Part shown: positions 51,453 through 60,249 of the stretch, piece by piece
How the letters are laid out: every line of letters starts with the position of its first letter
Numbering within the stretch: position 1 is the stretch's first letter
DNA from: Rhodobacteraceae bacterium HTCC2150
Lineage (GTDB): Bacteria; Pseudomonadota; Alphaproteobacteria; Rhodobacterales; Rhodobacteraceae
NCBI GenBank assembly: GCA_000169395.1
Contig: AAXZ01000002.1
Location: 744,001 to 808,000 of the forward strand
DNA length: 64,000 nt
Direction: 5' to 3'
Program-made: the position numbers and the translations under genes
Notes under the pieces: model-generated
Seen by the model: only the letters and a program-made list of their open reading frames with translations
Database searches by the model: none
Told to the model about the DNA's origin: nothing

Positions 51453-52109
51453 TCAAAACGGTAGTTTGGCGGTGTATCGAACACCCTTACCACCGTCTGG
51501 ATGCCTGAATGCCAACGTCTGTGAATGCAGCATCATGCGTGGTGCGGCCATTTCTGGTTCTGTTGCGTAAAACGGGTCGCCCATAATCGGATGGCCAATA
51601 GCAAGCATATGCACGCGCAGCTGATGACTTCGGCCCGTTAGCGGCATTAGACGTACACGGGTGACATTTCCCTTGGTACGCATGACTTTCCAGTCGGTTT
51701 GCGCCGCCTTTCCCGTTTCATGGCACACTTTTTGCAGCGGTCTGTTGGGCCAATCAACGATCAAAGGCAAATCAACCGTGCCTGACTTTTCACTTGGCAC
51801 ACCATACACATCCGCCACATATGTTTTCTTGGTTTGGCGCTTTTCAAATTGCAGCCCCAAATGACGTTGGGCATTGCGTGTTAAGGCAAAGACCATCACG
51901 CCCGATGTGTCGCGATCCAACCGATGAACCAACAAGGCCATGGGAAACGCCGCCTGCACACGCGTCAGCAGGCAATCGGCCAGATGCTCGCCCTTACCAG
52001 GCACAGACAAAAGCCCTGCAGGCTTGTCCACCAACAGAACTTCATGATCGTCGTGAATGATGACCAATGGATCATTGGGGGGATTATAGGCGGCAGTTGG
52101 ATCAATCAT
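51453..52109 (-). CDS. RluA-family RNA pseudouridine synthase
   Basis: This 218-residue enzyme converts uridine to pseudouridine in rRNA and/or tRNA. The catalytic Asp is in the family hallmark HRLDRDTSGVMVFA (about 62-75). The N-terminal VLLVDKPAGLLSVPGK and the C-terminal RVRLMPLTGRSHQLRVHMLAIGHPIMGDPFY are also diagnostic. No S4 domain is present, so the RluA (not RluC/RluD) class is likely. It is the first gene after the demethylation operon (63-bp gap with a hairpin). Confidence 0.93.
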   Translation of the reverse strand: MIDPTAAYNPPNDPLVIIHDDHEVLLVDKPAGLLSVPGKGEHLADCLLTRVQAAFPMALLVHRLDRDTSGVMVFALTRNAQRHLGLQFEKRQTKKTYVADVYGVPSEKSGTVDLPLIVDWPNRPLQKVCHETGKAAQTDWKVMRTKGNVTRVRLMPLTGRSHQLRVHMLAIGHPIMGDPFYATEPEMAAPRMMLHSQTLAFRHPDGGKGVRYTAKLPF

Positions 52110-52135
52110 CCGTGCTTCCTATCGGCATCAGACAC

Positions 52136-52160
52136 GCCGCACCAGTCTATTTGGTGCGGC
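52136..52160 (-). terminator. Terminator-like hairpin after the demethylation cluster
   Basis: GCCGCACCA (52136-52144), 7-base loop, TGGTGCGGC (52152-52160): a 9-bp G/C-rich stem directly after the DMGDH1 stop (52173). No T-run follows on the minus strand, so termination may be partial. Confidence 0.55.
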
Positions 52161-52172
52161 ATGCTGTGTTTT

Positions 52173-54617
52173 CTATACCTTAACGCGTTCGGATTTTGGA
52201 TCATACATGGGACGCAAGGATGCTTCGGCCTTAACACGCCGTCCACACACGTCGATTTCATAAGTGGAACCCAATAAATCCGCCGCCGTTTGACCGGCGC
52301 AAGGTACATAGCCAAGACCAATTGCCCCGCCCAACGTGTGCCCATATGAGCCAGATGTTAGGAAGCCAACGATTTCGCCGTCTCTGATGATCGGCTCGTT
52401 GTGATACAACAATGGTTCTGGGTCAGTCAGTTTGAATTGGACCAGACGGTTGCTTAGGCCCGTTTCTTTTTTGCGCAAAACCGCGTCACGACCGATGAAA
52501 TTCGGCTTGTCCGTTTTCACCGCAAAACCAAGACCCGCCTCAAGGACATGATCCTCGCACGTAATGTCATGGCCAAAGTGGCGAAAACCTTTTTCGGAAC
52601 GACAACTGTCCATCATATGCATGCCGCACAGTTTTAAGCCCATATCCGCGCCCGCTGCATGCAGCGTTTCAAAGGCATGGCCAGCCATGTCAGAGGACAC
52701 ATAGATTTCCCAGCCCAACTCACCAACGTATGTCACGCGATGAACACGCGCCAATCCCATGCCCAATTCAATTTCTTGGGCCGTACCGAATGGATTTACC
52801 ACGTTGCTAAAATCAGCAGGCGATACCTTTTGCAACAATTCACGCGAACGCGGCCCCATCACAGCCAAAACGCCTTCGCCAGCGGTTACATCGGTAATCA
52901 CAACATTGAAATCACCCTGATTACGGCGCATCCAAGTTTCATCCGCCAAACGTGTCGCCGCAGGTGTCACCACCAAATAAGCGGTTTCCGACAGGCGCGT
53001 GACGGTCACATCCGCCTCGATACCGGCGTTCGCATTCAAAAACTGGGTGTAGACAATCTTGCCAACAGGCACATCGTATTCACCACCACCAATGTAGTTC
53101 ATGAATGCACATGCATCCCGCCCTTCAACACGGAGTTTGCCAAAAGATGACATGTCATACATGCCAACGTTTTCACGAACCGCACGGTGCTCAGCAGCCG
53201 AATTTTCAAACCAGTTCTGGCGTTTCCAACTGTATTGATATTCGCGTGTCTGGCCTTCGTTGGCGAACCAATTGGCCCGTTCCCACCCAGCGATTTCACC
53301 CATGACACCGCCTTGATCCAACAGCTGTTGATGGAATGGTGTGCGGCGAATACCGCGCGCGGTTTCCTTTTGGCGAAAGGGGAAGTGATCCGCATAAAGC
53401 AAACCCAAGGTTTCTTTGGATCGTTCAAACAGATATTTCTTATTGCCTTGAAATGGCTGCATGCGGGAAACATCCACATCACCCAGATCAAATGGTTTTT
53501 GGCCACTGTCCATCCAGTCGGCCAATGCCATGCCAGCCCCCCCCGCTGATTGAATACCGATGGAATTAAAGCCAGCGGCAACCCAAACATTGTCCATTTC
53601 TGGCGCCAGACCCAAATGATAGGCGTCATCAGGCGTGAAGCTTTCAGGCCCGTTAAAGAACGTGTGAATGCCTGCCTCGGCCAACATTGGTAAACGTTCA
53701 CAGGCCGCTTCCAGAATGGGTTCAAAATGATCAAAATCCTCAGGCAATTGATCAAATTCAAAGTCAGGCGAAATTCCGTCCATGCCCCAAGGTTTGGATT
53801 TCGGTTCAAACGCGCCTAGCAAAAACTTACCCGCGTCTTCTTTGTAATACGCGCATTCATCAGGCACGCGCAGCACGGGCATTTGGGTCAAGCCCTTGAT
53901 TGCCTCGGTCACAATGTAAAAGTGTTCACAGGCATGGAGCGGCACATTTGTGTTCAACATCTTGCCCAGCGAATGCCCCCACATACCGCCGCAATTCACG
54001 ACCATATCGGCCTTAATATGTCCGGTTTCTTCGCCTGATTGCCAATCTACACCTGTGATACGACGGCCATCGCGGGCAACGCCTGTCACCAACGTGCGTT
54101 CTTTGACGATCGCGCCACCTTGGCGCGCGCCTTTGGCCAAAGCCAACGCAATATTGGCCGGATCACCCTGCCCGTCTTTGGGTAGCCAAACACCAGCCTT
54201 AACACCATCGATGTTCAGATGTTCATATTTCGCCTTCACCTCGGCGGGCGAAATTTCCTCAACTTCCACGCCAAACGAGCGCGCCATAGCGGCTTGGCGG
54301 TAAATTTCTTCTTTGCGCTCTTCGGTCAAGGCAACGGTGATGGAACCAACCCGCTTAAAGCCAGTGGAAACACCCGTTTCAGCCTCTAGGTTTCCATATA
54401 ATTCTTGGCTGTATTTTGCCAATTTTGTCATGTTCGCCGTTGCACGAAGTTGCGCAATCAGGCCGGCAGCATGCCATGTGGTGCCGGATGTCAGTTGCTT
54501 GCGTTCCAATAACACGACGTCCTTCCAACCCTTTTTGACAAGGTGGTACGCCACAGAGCAACCAATAACGCCACCACCAATGATGACAACGCGTGCGGAT
54601 TTAGGAAGATCAGCCAT
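52173..54617 (-). CDS. FAD-dependent dimethylglycine/sarcosine-type dehydrogenase with GcvT domain (paralogue 1)
   Basis: This 814-residue protein has an N-terminal DAO-type FAD domain (VVIIGGGVIGCSVAYHLVKKGWKDVVLLER) with SGTTWHAAG, whose histidine is the position that covalently binds FAD in dimethylglycine and sarcosine dehydrogenases. The C-terminal half is a GcvT/aminomethyltransferase-like folate domain (DMSSFGKLRVEGRDACAFMNYI, GELGWEIYVSSDMAG, EKGFRHFGHDITCED). It likely removes a methyl group and donates formaldehyde-level carbon to tetrahydrofolate. The start overlaps the homocysteine methyltransferase stop by 1 bp. A paralogue of identical length is at 55555. Confidence 0.9.
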   Translation of the reverse strand: MADLPKSARVVIIGGGVIGCSVAYHLVKKGWKDVVLLERKQLTSGTTWHAAGLIAQLRATANMTKLAKYSQELYGNLEAETGVSTGFKRVGSITVALTEERKEEIYRQAAMARSFGVEVEEISPAEVKAKYEHLNIDGVKAGVWLPKDGQGDPANIALALAKGARQGGAIVKERTLVTGVARDGRRITGVDWQSGEETGHIKADMVVNCGGMWGHSLGKMLNTNVPLHACEHFYIVTEAIKGLTQMPVLRVPDECAYYKEDAGKFLLGAFEPKSKPWGMDGISPDFEFDQLPEDFDHFEPILEAACERLPMLAEAGIHTFFNGPESFTPDDAYHLGLAPEMDNVWVAAGFNSIGIQSAGGAGMALADWMDSGQKPFDLGDVDVSRMQPFQGNKKYLFERSKETLGLLYADHFPFRQKETARGIRRTPFHQQLLDQGGVMGEIAGWERANWFANEGQTREYQYSWKRQNWFENSAAEHRAVRENVGMYDMSSFGKLRVEGRDACAFMNYIGGGEYDVPVGKIVYTQFLNANAGIEADVTVTRLSETAYLVVTPAATRLADETWMRRNQGDFNVVITDVTAGEGVLAVMGPRSRELLQKVSPADFSNVVNPFGTAQEIELGMGLARVHRVTYVGELGWEIYVSSDMAGHAFETLHAAGADMGLKLCGMHMMDSCRSEKGFRHFGHDITCEDHVLEAGLGFAVKTDKPNFIGRDAVLRKKETGLSNRLVQFKLTDPEPLLYHNEPIIRDGEIVGFLTSGSYGHTLGGAIGLGYVPCAGQTAADLLGSTYEIDVCGRRVKAEASLRPMYDPKSERVKV

Positions 54618-55495
54618 TATTCAGCCCCTTTAAAACGTTTGTGTAGTTCGACGATATGGGCTGGGCCCACCTCGCAACAGCCACCGATTAATGTCGCCCC
54701 TTCGGCGATCCATTTGGCGGCAAAATCAGCGTAGGCATCTGGGCCTAAATCTTGGCGCGCTGTTAGCATATCAACCGTTGCACCGATTTTTGAAAAATCA
54801 GATACGATTTTGGTAAAGCCATTTGCATATCCGCCAAACGGTATTGATTGTTTGGCGAGTACTGACAGCCCTTGTGTGATCGCCTCTGGGATCGAACAAT
54901 TAAGCAAAACACCGGCTGGTTGATATTGTTCCAACAATGGCAACACATCGGTTAGATCTTCCCCAGAACGCAATTTTGTGCCGTCTTCATCATTGACGGA
55001 TAATGCCAGCCAAACAGGTTTGCCGGTGACGCCAGCCCCCATCAATCCACCACGGGCTTGGTCAACCGACGACATGGTTTCACAAATATGCGCATCGACA
55101 TATTCGGCATGAATACGGGCCAAACTGGCGTATGCTTCGGCGGCTTCGTCCGCGGGGGGGCTTAGATCGGGTTGATAGGAAAAACCTTGCGGGCCAAGCG
55201 AACCCAGAACGATACCAGAACCATTGGCATCGCGGGCATCAACAGCAATTTGGCAAGCCAATCGCGCCAGTTCTTCCAATCGATCCCCAATGCCATGGGC
55301 GATCAAACGATCGGGCAAAACCGAATAACTGTTGGTGGTTGCAACCTCAGCACCTGCTGCAAAATAATCGTCATGCACATTGCGAATTATTTCAGGCGCG
55401 TCAAGCAACGCTTGAACTGACCACAATCCGGTCGCTTTACCAGCGCGCGAAATCAGCTCTTGGCCCATACCGCCATCAAGTAATGTTATGCTCAT
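54617..55495 (-). CDS. Homocysteine S-methyltransferase family protein (betaine-homocysteine methyltransferase-like)
   Basis: This 292-residue single-domain enzyme has LLDGGMGQELISRAG at the N-terminus, the first zinc cysteine in GVLLNCSIPEAI, and the terminal zinc pair in LIGGCCEVGPAHI. These are the three cysteines of the Hcy-binding/BHMT/MmuM fold that transfers a methyl group to homocysteine, giving methionine. Its placement between two FAD-GcvT demethylases supports glycine betaine or another methylated onium donor, with dimethylglycine as product. It shares 1 bp with DMGDH1 and follows a 59-bp spacer with a hairpin after DMGDH2. Confidence 0.88.
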   Translation of the reverse strand: MSITLLDGGMGQELISRAGKATGLWSVQALLDAPEIIRNVHDDYFAAGAEVATTNSYSVLPDRLIAHGIGDRLEELARLACQIAVDARDANGSGIVLGSLGPQGFSYQPDLSPPADEAAEAYASLARIHAEYVDAHICETMSSVDQARGGLMGAGVTGKPVWLALSVNDEDGTKLRSGEDLTDVLPLLEQYQPAGVLLNCSIPEAITQGLSVLAKQSIPFGGYANGFTKIVSDFSKIGATVDMLTARQDLGPDAYADFAAKWIAEGATLIGGCCEVGPAHIVELHKRFKGAE

Positions 55496-55518
55496 TGTTG
55501 AACTTTCTAAGTGTGGGC

Positions 55519-55548
55519 GCTGACCCTACGGTTTATCGCAGGGTCAGC
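55519..55548. promoter_or_regulatory. Hairpin in the DMGDH2/homocysteine methyltransferase spacer
   Basis: GCTGACCCT (55519-55527), 12-base loop, AGGGTCAGC (55540-55548). It is a 9-bp perfect inverted repeat in the 59-bp gap; no T-run. Likely an intercistronic RNA hairpin that sets the ratio of upstream and downstream genes. Confidence 0.5.
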
Positions 55549-55554
55549 ACTGAT

Positions 55555-57999
55555 TTAGGCACGCAGGCGCAGGTTCTCTGGATCCCACAACGGCTGGTCT
55601 TCTTGCACGACAGCCGCGCAGCGCTTGCCGTAAATTTCGACCTCGAGTTTGGTTCCAGGAACAGCGTATTCCGCCTTAACCATGCCTAGCGCGATAGAGG
55701 CGTTCACGCGGTAGCCCCAGGCACCAGACGTCGTTTCACCAACGACCGTATCGCCGACCCAAATCGTTGACATATAGGGTGCATCCGCCTCATCGGCGTC
55801 AACGATCAACGTCACAAAACCCTTTTTGCGACCCTGCTGTTTTTCGCTTTGAAGTGCTGCTTTCCCGACGAAATCAAACGGTTTGTCAAATTTCACGAAA
55901 CGTTCCATGCCACCCTCAAGCAATGTGTAGTCCGTTGAAAGATCACCTTTCCACGCGCGGTACCCTTTTTCGATACGCAACGAATTCAGCGCATACATAC
56001 CAAATGGTTTTGCGCCCGCCGCAATCACGGCTTCATAGATTGCAGGCATCTGTTCGTTTTCTGCGTGGATTTCCCAGCCAAGTTCACCAGCAAATGAAAC
56101 GCGTACGAGAAACGCTTTGTTCCCAGCAACCTTTGCATGTTGATGCGTCAACCATCCTTGGGAAAGGTCGGCATCCGTAATGCCCGCCAAAACATCGCGC
56201 GAAGTAGGGCCACAAACGATCAATGCGTCGCGTTCAGTCGTTGTTTCGCGAACGGTCACACCCTCTGGTACCGAATTTCGGATCATATCACCGTCATGCC
56301 ATTGCGCGGTTGCCGCTGTGATCAAGACAAAGTTGTCCTCGCCCAATCGCAGGCATGACAATTCAGTCAAAATTCGGCCACGGCTGTCGGAAACATAGAC
56401 CAAGTTCATACGACCAGCTTTGGGAATACCACCGGTACAGAACCCGCGCAGCCAGTTGTCAGCACCTTCGCCTTGCACCCAGAATCGAGAGAAGCCTGGC
56501 AAATCAAGAACGCCGCAATTGTCACGCACCGCTTCGCATTCTTCGCGAATGCGTTGTTCCCACGGACCTGCACGGTTCCAAGTTTGCGTGCTTTCCCCAG
56601 ATGTATCATCGCCGTCTTTGGCAAACCAATTGGCGCGCTCCCAACCGTTGTATGAACCCATCACACCGCCTAGCTCGACGACTTTGGCGTGGTTAGGTGA
56701 ATGCTTTTTGTCACGTCCGGCTGGCCATTCATGGTATGGAAAGTGCATCGCATATTCATGCCCATAAGTTTCCATTGCTTTGGCCACGCAATGGTCGTGA
56801 TCGGTGTAATCAGTGTAACGACGTGGATCGACGGCCCACATATCATCCTCGGTTTCACCGTGCATGATCCACTCTGACAAGACCTTGCCCGCGCCGCCAC
56901 CTTGGGCGATGCCAAAGGTGAATGAGTGACCTTCAAAGGCGTTTTTCACGCCCGGCATTGGGCCGACCATGGGCAAACCATCAGGTGCATAAGGAATAGG
57001 GCCGTTAATATTGCGGCCAACGCCAGCGGTGCCTAGCAATGGCAAACGTTCCATTGCATCCTCAATATACCATTCCAAACGTTCCAGATCATCTGGGTAC
57101 AGTTGAAATGAGAAATCTTCCGGCATCGGATCTTCAGGTGTTACCCAATGCGCCTTACAGTTCCGCTCATAGGGGCCAAGGTTCAAACCGTTTTTTTCTT
57201 GGCGCAAATAATAAGATGAATCCACGTCGCGGATCATCGGCATTTTACGACCAGTTTCTTTGGTCCAAGCTTCAAGTTCGGCGATAGGCTCGGTCAAGAA
57301 ATACTGATGAGACATCACAACCATTGGCACTGTCCGGCCACCGAAGGGCTTGAACATTTCGCCAATGCGTTGCGCATAATAACCACCAGTGTTCACCACG
57401 AATTCACACCGAATGTCACCTTTTTCCGTCTTAACGATCCATTCATCGCCATCACGATCGATACCAATCGCTGGGCAAAAACGTTCAATCCGCCCCCCAG
57501 CCGAACGCGCGCCCTTAGCCAATGCTTGCGTCAGCTGTGCAGGGTCAATGTCGCCATCAAGGGGATCCCAAAGACCACCCGCCAATTCATGGGTTTCCAT
57601 GAATGGGTTCAATTCTTTCAATTCTGCTGGTGTACAAATATCCATTTGCAAACCTTGGTAGCGGCCCATGCCCGCAACGCGTTCAAATTCTTGCATCCGC
57701 TCTTTGGAATGCGCCAAACGGATCGCGCCAGTGACGTGATAGTTCATCGGATAATCAACGTCATCGCCAAGCGTGCGGTACATTTCAGCCGAATAACGCT
57801 GCATGTTCATGACAGCCCAAGAACCTGCAAAGTTCGGCACGTTGCCTGCCGCATGCCAAGTAGAGCCAGCCGTCAATTCGTTCTTTTCCAAAAGAACACA
57901 GTCCTTCCAGCCAGCTTTCGCCAGATGATAAAGCGTAGATGTACCAACGACACCGCCGCCGATAATGACCACACGGGCCGTTGTTGGGAAATCAGACAT
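55555..57999 (-). CDS. FAD-dependent dimethylglycine/sarcosine-type dehydrogenase with GcvT domain (paralogue 2)
   Basis: This 814-residue protein has the same two-domain plan: FAD domain VVIIGGGVVGTSTLYHLAKAGWKDCVLLEKNELTAGSTWHAAG (with the FAD-linking His) and a C-terminal GcvT domain (GVLDLPGFSRFWVQGEGADNWLRGFC, FAGELGWEIHAENEQMP, RIEKGYRAWKGDLSTDYTLLEGG). It is clearly paralogous to the protein at 52173-54617 but divergent in the middle, so the two may act on successive methylated substrates (dimethylglycine, sarcosine) or on different amines. It is 13 bp downstream of the LysE gene and thus in its transcript. Confidence 0.9.
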   Translation of the reverse strand: MSDFPTTARVVIIGGGVVGTSTLYHLAKAGWKDCVLLEKNELTAGSTWHAAGNVPNFAGSWAVMNMQRYSAEMYRTLGDDVDYPMNYHVTGAIRLAHSKERMQEFERVAGMGRYQGLQMDICTPAELKELNPFMETHELAGGLWDPLDGDIDPAQLTQALAKGARSAGGRIERFCPAIGIDRDGDEWIVKTEKGDIRCEFVVNTGGYYAQRIGEMFKPFGGRTVPMVVMSHQYFLTEPIAELEAWTKETGRKMPMIRDVDSSYYLRQEKNGLNLGPYERNCKAHWVTPEDPMPEDFSFQLYPDDLERLEWYIEDAMERLPLLGTAGVGRNINGPIPYAPDGLPMVGPMPGVKNAFEGHSFTFGIAQGGGAGKVLSEWIMHGETEDDMWAVDPRRYTDYTDHDHCVAKAMETYGHEYAMHFPYHEWPAGRDKKHSPNHAKVVELGGVMGSYNGWERANWFAKDGDDTSGESTQTWNRAGPWEQRIREECEAVRDNCGVLDLPGFSRFWVQGEGADNWLRGFCTGGIPKAGRMNLVYVSDSRGRILTELSCLRLGEDNFVLITAATAQWHDGDMIRNSVPEGVTVRETTTERDALIVCGPTSRDVLAGITDADLSQGWLTHQHAKVAGNKAFLVRVSFAGELGWEIHAENEQMPAIYEAVIAAGAKPFGMYALNSLRIEKGYRAWKGDLSTDYTLLEGGMERFVKFDKPFDFVGKAALQSEKQQGRKKGFVTLIVDADEADAPYMSTIWVGDTVVGETTSGAWGYRVNASIALGMVKAEYAVPGTKLEVEIYGKRCAAVVQEDQPLWDPENLRLRA

Positions 58000-58012
58000 A
58001 AATCGTTCCTTT

Positions 58013-58639
58013 TCAGTCGATGATCAGACGTGCCGCTAGGCCGCCGAATAAAATTGCAGTGATTGTGTTCAAAACGCGCACACGGACGCGCAGGAATTTG
58101 GAAAACAGCCCCGCCGTGGTGCCAAGCACCAAAACAAACAGAAAACCGTTGATGAGGAAAATACCGCCTAGGATTAGGATTTGCATCCAAACCACCCCGA
58201 TCGCAGGGTCAGTAAATTGCGGAATGAACGCAAAAACGAAAAGTGCCGTTTTCGGGTTCAAAACATTGGTAATAAAACCACGTCTTAAGGCCGCTCTCGC
58301 GGATTGCGTAGCACGACCCTTGCCCAAAGCGCTGCGATCCGTCCAAGCCTGCCATGCGATATAAAGCAGATAAGCCGCCCCCACATACCGGATGGCGTCA
58401 TAGGCCGCAGGATACGCCAACAATAAGGCTGAAACACCTGCCGCGGCCATCGCTATGTGAACAACAACACCAAGGTTAACGCCAACAGCTGCCGCAATGC
58501 CAGCCTTTGGGCCGCCGCTAATACCGCTGGCCGTAATAAAGATAAAATCAGCACCCGGCGTGATATTCAGCAACAGCCCAGCCAGAACAAATGTCACCAA
58601 TACCGAAGTTTCAAATCCTGTGAGTACCTGCCAAAACAT
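58013..58639 (-). CDS. LysE/RhtB-family amino-acid exporter (first copy)
   Basis: This 208-residue integral membrane protein has about six helices. The N-terminal VLAGLLLNITPGADFIFITASGISGGPKAGIAAAVGVNLG carries the LysE-family TPGAD motif, and RRGFITNVLNPKTALFVFAFIPQF in the middle is the other hallmark. These proteins export amino acids or their analogues. The start overlaps the GFA stop by 1 bp. In this cluster it might export methionine, glycine or a methylated intermediate. Confidence 0.9.
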   Translation of the reverse strand: MFWQVLTGFETSVLVTFVLAGLLLNITPGADFIFITASGISGGPKAGIAAAVGVNLGVVVHIAMAAAGVSALLLAYPAAYDAIRYVGAAYLLYIAWQAWTDRSALGKGRATQSARAALRRGFITNVLNPKTALFVFAFIPQFTDPAIGVVWMQILILGGIFLINGFLFVLVLGTTAGLFSKFLRVRVRVLNTITAILFGGLAARLIID

Positions 58640-59025
58640 CAGTAATCATCCACTTTAGGCAAATCATCAGCGACTTCGTAATAGTCACCCTTGTGCGCCA
58701 TAAAGATGTGTTTTTGCAGTTTTAAGTTTGTTGGTGGGTTCAAGACGCCAAGGCCAACATGTGTATTTTCGCCATCGTTTTCACGCCAAAACAACGACGT
58801 CCCGCAGGCTGAACAAAAACCACGTTTTGCAAAATTTGATGCAGCATACCAAGCCAATGTTGTTTCTTTTGAAAGCTTTAGGCTGACATTTGGTACGGCT
58901 GTCGCACTCCATAAATGGCCAGATTGCTTGCGGCATTGACCGCAATGACAAACGACAACTTCTGCCCCTTGGTGATCGGCCTCAAATTCAACTTCGCCAC
59001 AAAGGCATGAACCAGAAATTTTCAT
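58639..59025 (-). CDS. GFA-family (glutathione-dependent formaldehyde-activating-like) zinc protein
   Basis: This 128-residue protein has the CENP-V/GFA zinc-binding layout: SGSCLCGEVEFEA, VVCHCGQCRKQSG and FAKRGFCSACGTSLFWR supply seven cysteines for two zinc ions. Family members include formaldehyde-activating enzymes and many of unknown function. In a cluster releasing formaldehyde-level carbon, formaldehyde handling is attractive but unproven. GGGAGGG precedes ATG 59025 (the frame extends upstream). One base separates it from the second LysE gene. Confidence 0.88.
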   Translation of the reverse strand: MKISGSCLCGEVEFEADHQGAEVVVCHCGQCRKQSGHLWSATAVPNVSLKLSKETTLAWYAASNFAKRGFCSACGTSLFWRENDGENTHVGLGVLNPPTNLKLQKHIFMAHKGDYYEVADDLPKVDDY

Positions 59026-59026
59026 T

Positions 59027-59647
59027 TTATACCCTCCCAGGTAAGGCAGTAATGCCCAACAATGTGCCATAAACCACGAAACACACGGCCATAATTCGGC
59101 GGAACCAAACGTTTAAGATTGCGCCCATTGCCACCCGGCCAAGACCGGCACCAAGGGCAACATAACCTGTATAACTAATGGCCGTCAGCGTCAGTGCTGT
59201 GGGCATGATCACCCACATCTGATCCCAAATCGGCAAATCTGTTTGAACAAATTGACTGAACGCGGCTAAGTAGCCGGCGACTGATTTTGCATTGATGGTC
59301 GCGATTGCCAGGGCCTTGAAAAATATAGAGCGGCCCTTGTAGCCATCTGCCTTTGGCGCACGTCGCGCAAATATCCAACCGCGAACACCCAGATAAATCA
59401 GGAATGCGGCACCGACGATTTTGGCAATGAAGAAACCGGTTGGTGACGCCGCAATAAGTGCCGTGATCCCCAAAGCAGAAAGGATCAAAAACAAGGTCGC
59501 TTGGCAGAGGATAGCCAAAACACCCCACAAGGAACGCCGAAATCCAAAAACCATACCGTTATTGATGGCATTAACCGCGTTTGGTCCAGGCGTGACCACG
59601 AAGATCATCCAAAAAAGTGCAAATGTTGTCCATCCAGCAAAACTCAT
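59027..59647 (-). CDS. LysE/RhtB-family amino-acid exporter (second copy)
   Basis: This 206-residue, roughly six-helix membrane protein has WMIFVVTPGPNAVNAINNGMVFGFRRSLWGVLAI, matching the LysE-family TPGPN motif. It differs considerably from the copy at 58013-58639, so it probably has a different substrate. I chose ATG 59647; a TTG six bases upstream is possible. AAGGGGG lies before ATG. The XRE-cupin regulator ends 13 bp upstream. Confidence 0.89.
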   Translation of the reverse strand: MSFAGWTTFALFWMIFVVTPGPNAVNAINNGMVFGFRRSLWGVLAILCQATLFLILSALGITALIAASPTGFFIAKIVGAAFLIYLGVRGWIFARRAPKADGYKGRSIFFKALAIATINAKSVAGYLAAFSQFVQTDLPIWDQMWVIMPTALTLTAISYTGYVALGAGLGRVAMGAILNVWFRRIMAVCFVVYGTLLGITALPGRV

Positions 59648-59660
59648 CCCCAATGCCCCC

Positions 59661-60236
59661 TTAATACACCGGCGGCGCGATAACCCAGATCACCACGGCT
59701 GCTTGTTCATATGGGTTTGCCCATCGATAGGGTTCGCCTCGCAGACGAAAACTGTCGCCCACATTAAGGGTGAATTTTTTATCTTCGATCCAAAGGTCAA
59801 GCCGCCCGGTGACGACATAGCCCAATTCCTGTGTGGGCCGCTGGTTAAACTCTTTCAATTCAGCACTTGGGCGGAAAGTTGAGTGAACGACTTCGAAATC
59901 GTCCGTCAAATCCGGCGAAAGCAATTCCTCAACCAACCCTTCGCTGGCATCAGAACCAATTGGGCGACGGGCATCTTTACGAACGATCAATCCTGTTTCT
60001 GCGGCAGGTGTCTCAGCCTGCCCGAAAAACAACGACACTGGTACGTTCAATTCCGCCGCCATTTCACGCAAATCACCGATTGAGGGTTCCGAAAGATCGC
60101 GTTCTATCTGGCTCAGCCAGCCCACCGAACGCCCCAATTCGCCAGCCAAATCCGATAACGTCCAACCACGCGCCTTGCGCAGGGCGCGAAGATCAGCCCC
60201 AAGAGAGTTGGTTTTTTGTAGGTCTTTGTGCAGCAC
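59661..60236 (-). CDS. XRE-cupin transcriptional regulator
   Basis: This 191-residue regulator has an N-terminal HTH (about 12-66: LGADLRALRKARGWTLSDLAGELGRSVGWLSQIERDLSEPSIGDLREMAAELNVPVSLFF) and a C-terminal cupin_2 effector domain (about 125-190: ELGYVVTGRLDLWIEDKKFTLNVGDSFRLRGEPYRWANPYEQAAVVIWVIAPP). The start is GTG 60236. It is the first gene of the leftward run to 52173. Two perfect inverted repeats directly upstream (60250-60282, 60291-60317) are likely its operators, allowing autoregulation and control of the cluster. Confidence 0.92.
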   Translation of the reverse strand: MLHKDLQKTNSLGADLRALRKARGWTLSDLAGELGRSVGWLSQIERDLSEPSIGDLREMAAELNVPVSLFFGQAETPAAETGLIVRKDARRPIGSDASEGLVEELLSPDLTDDFEVVHSTFRPSAELKEFNQRPTQELGYVVTGRLDLWIEDKKFTLNVGDSFRLRGEPYRWANPYEQAAVVIWVIAPPVY

Positions 60237-60249
60237 GTTAGGGACTCAG

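Noticed and set aside
53099-53809. Open frame inside FAD-GcvT paralogue 1
   Set aside because: Frame-shifted shadow; the enclosing 814-residue protein is continuous.
55496-55554. SAM or SAH riboswitch before the homocysteine methyltransferase
   Set aside because: The 59-bp spacer has just one simple hairpin, too small and without the conserved cores of known SAM/SAH classes.
57307-58023. Open frame antisense to FAD-GcvT paralogue 2
   Set aside because: Shadow of the coding region, with no ribosome-binding site or domain.
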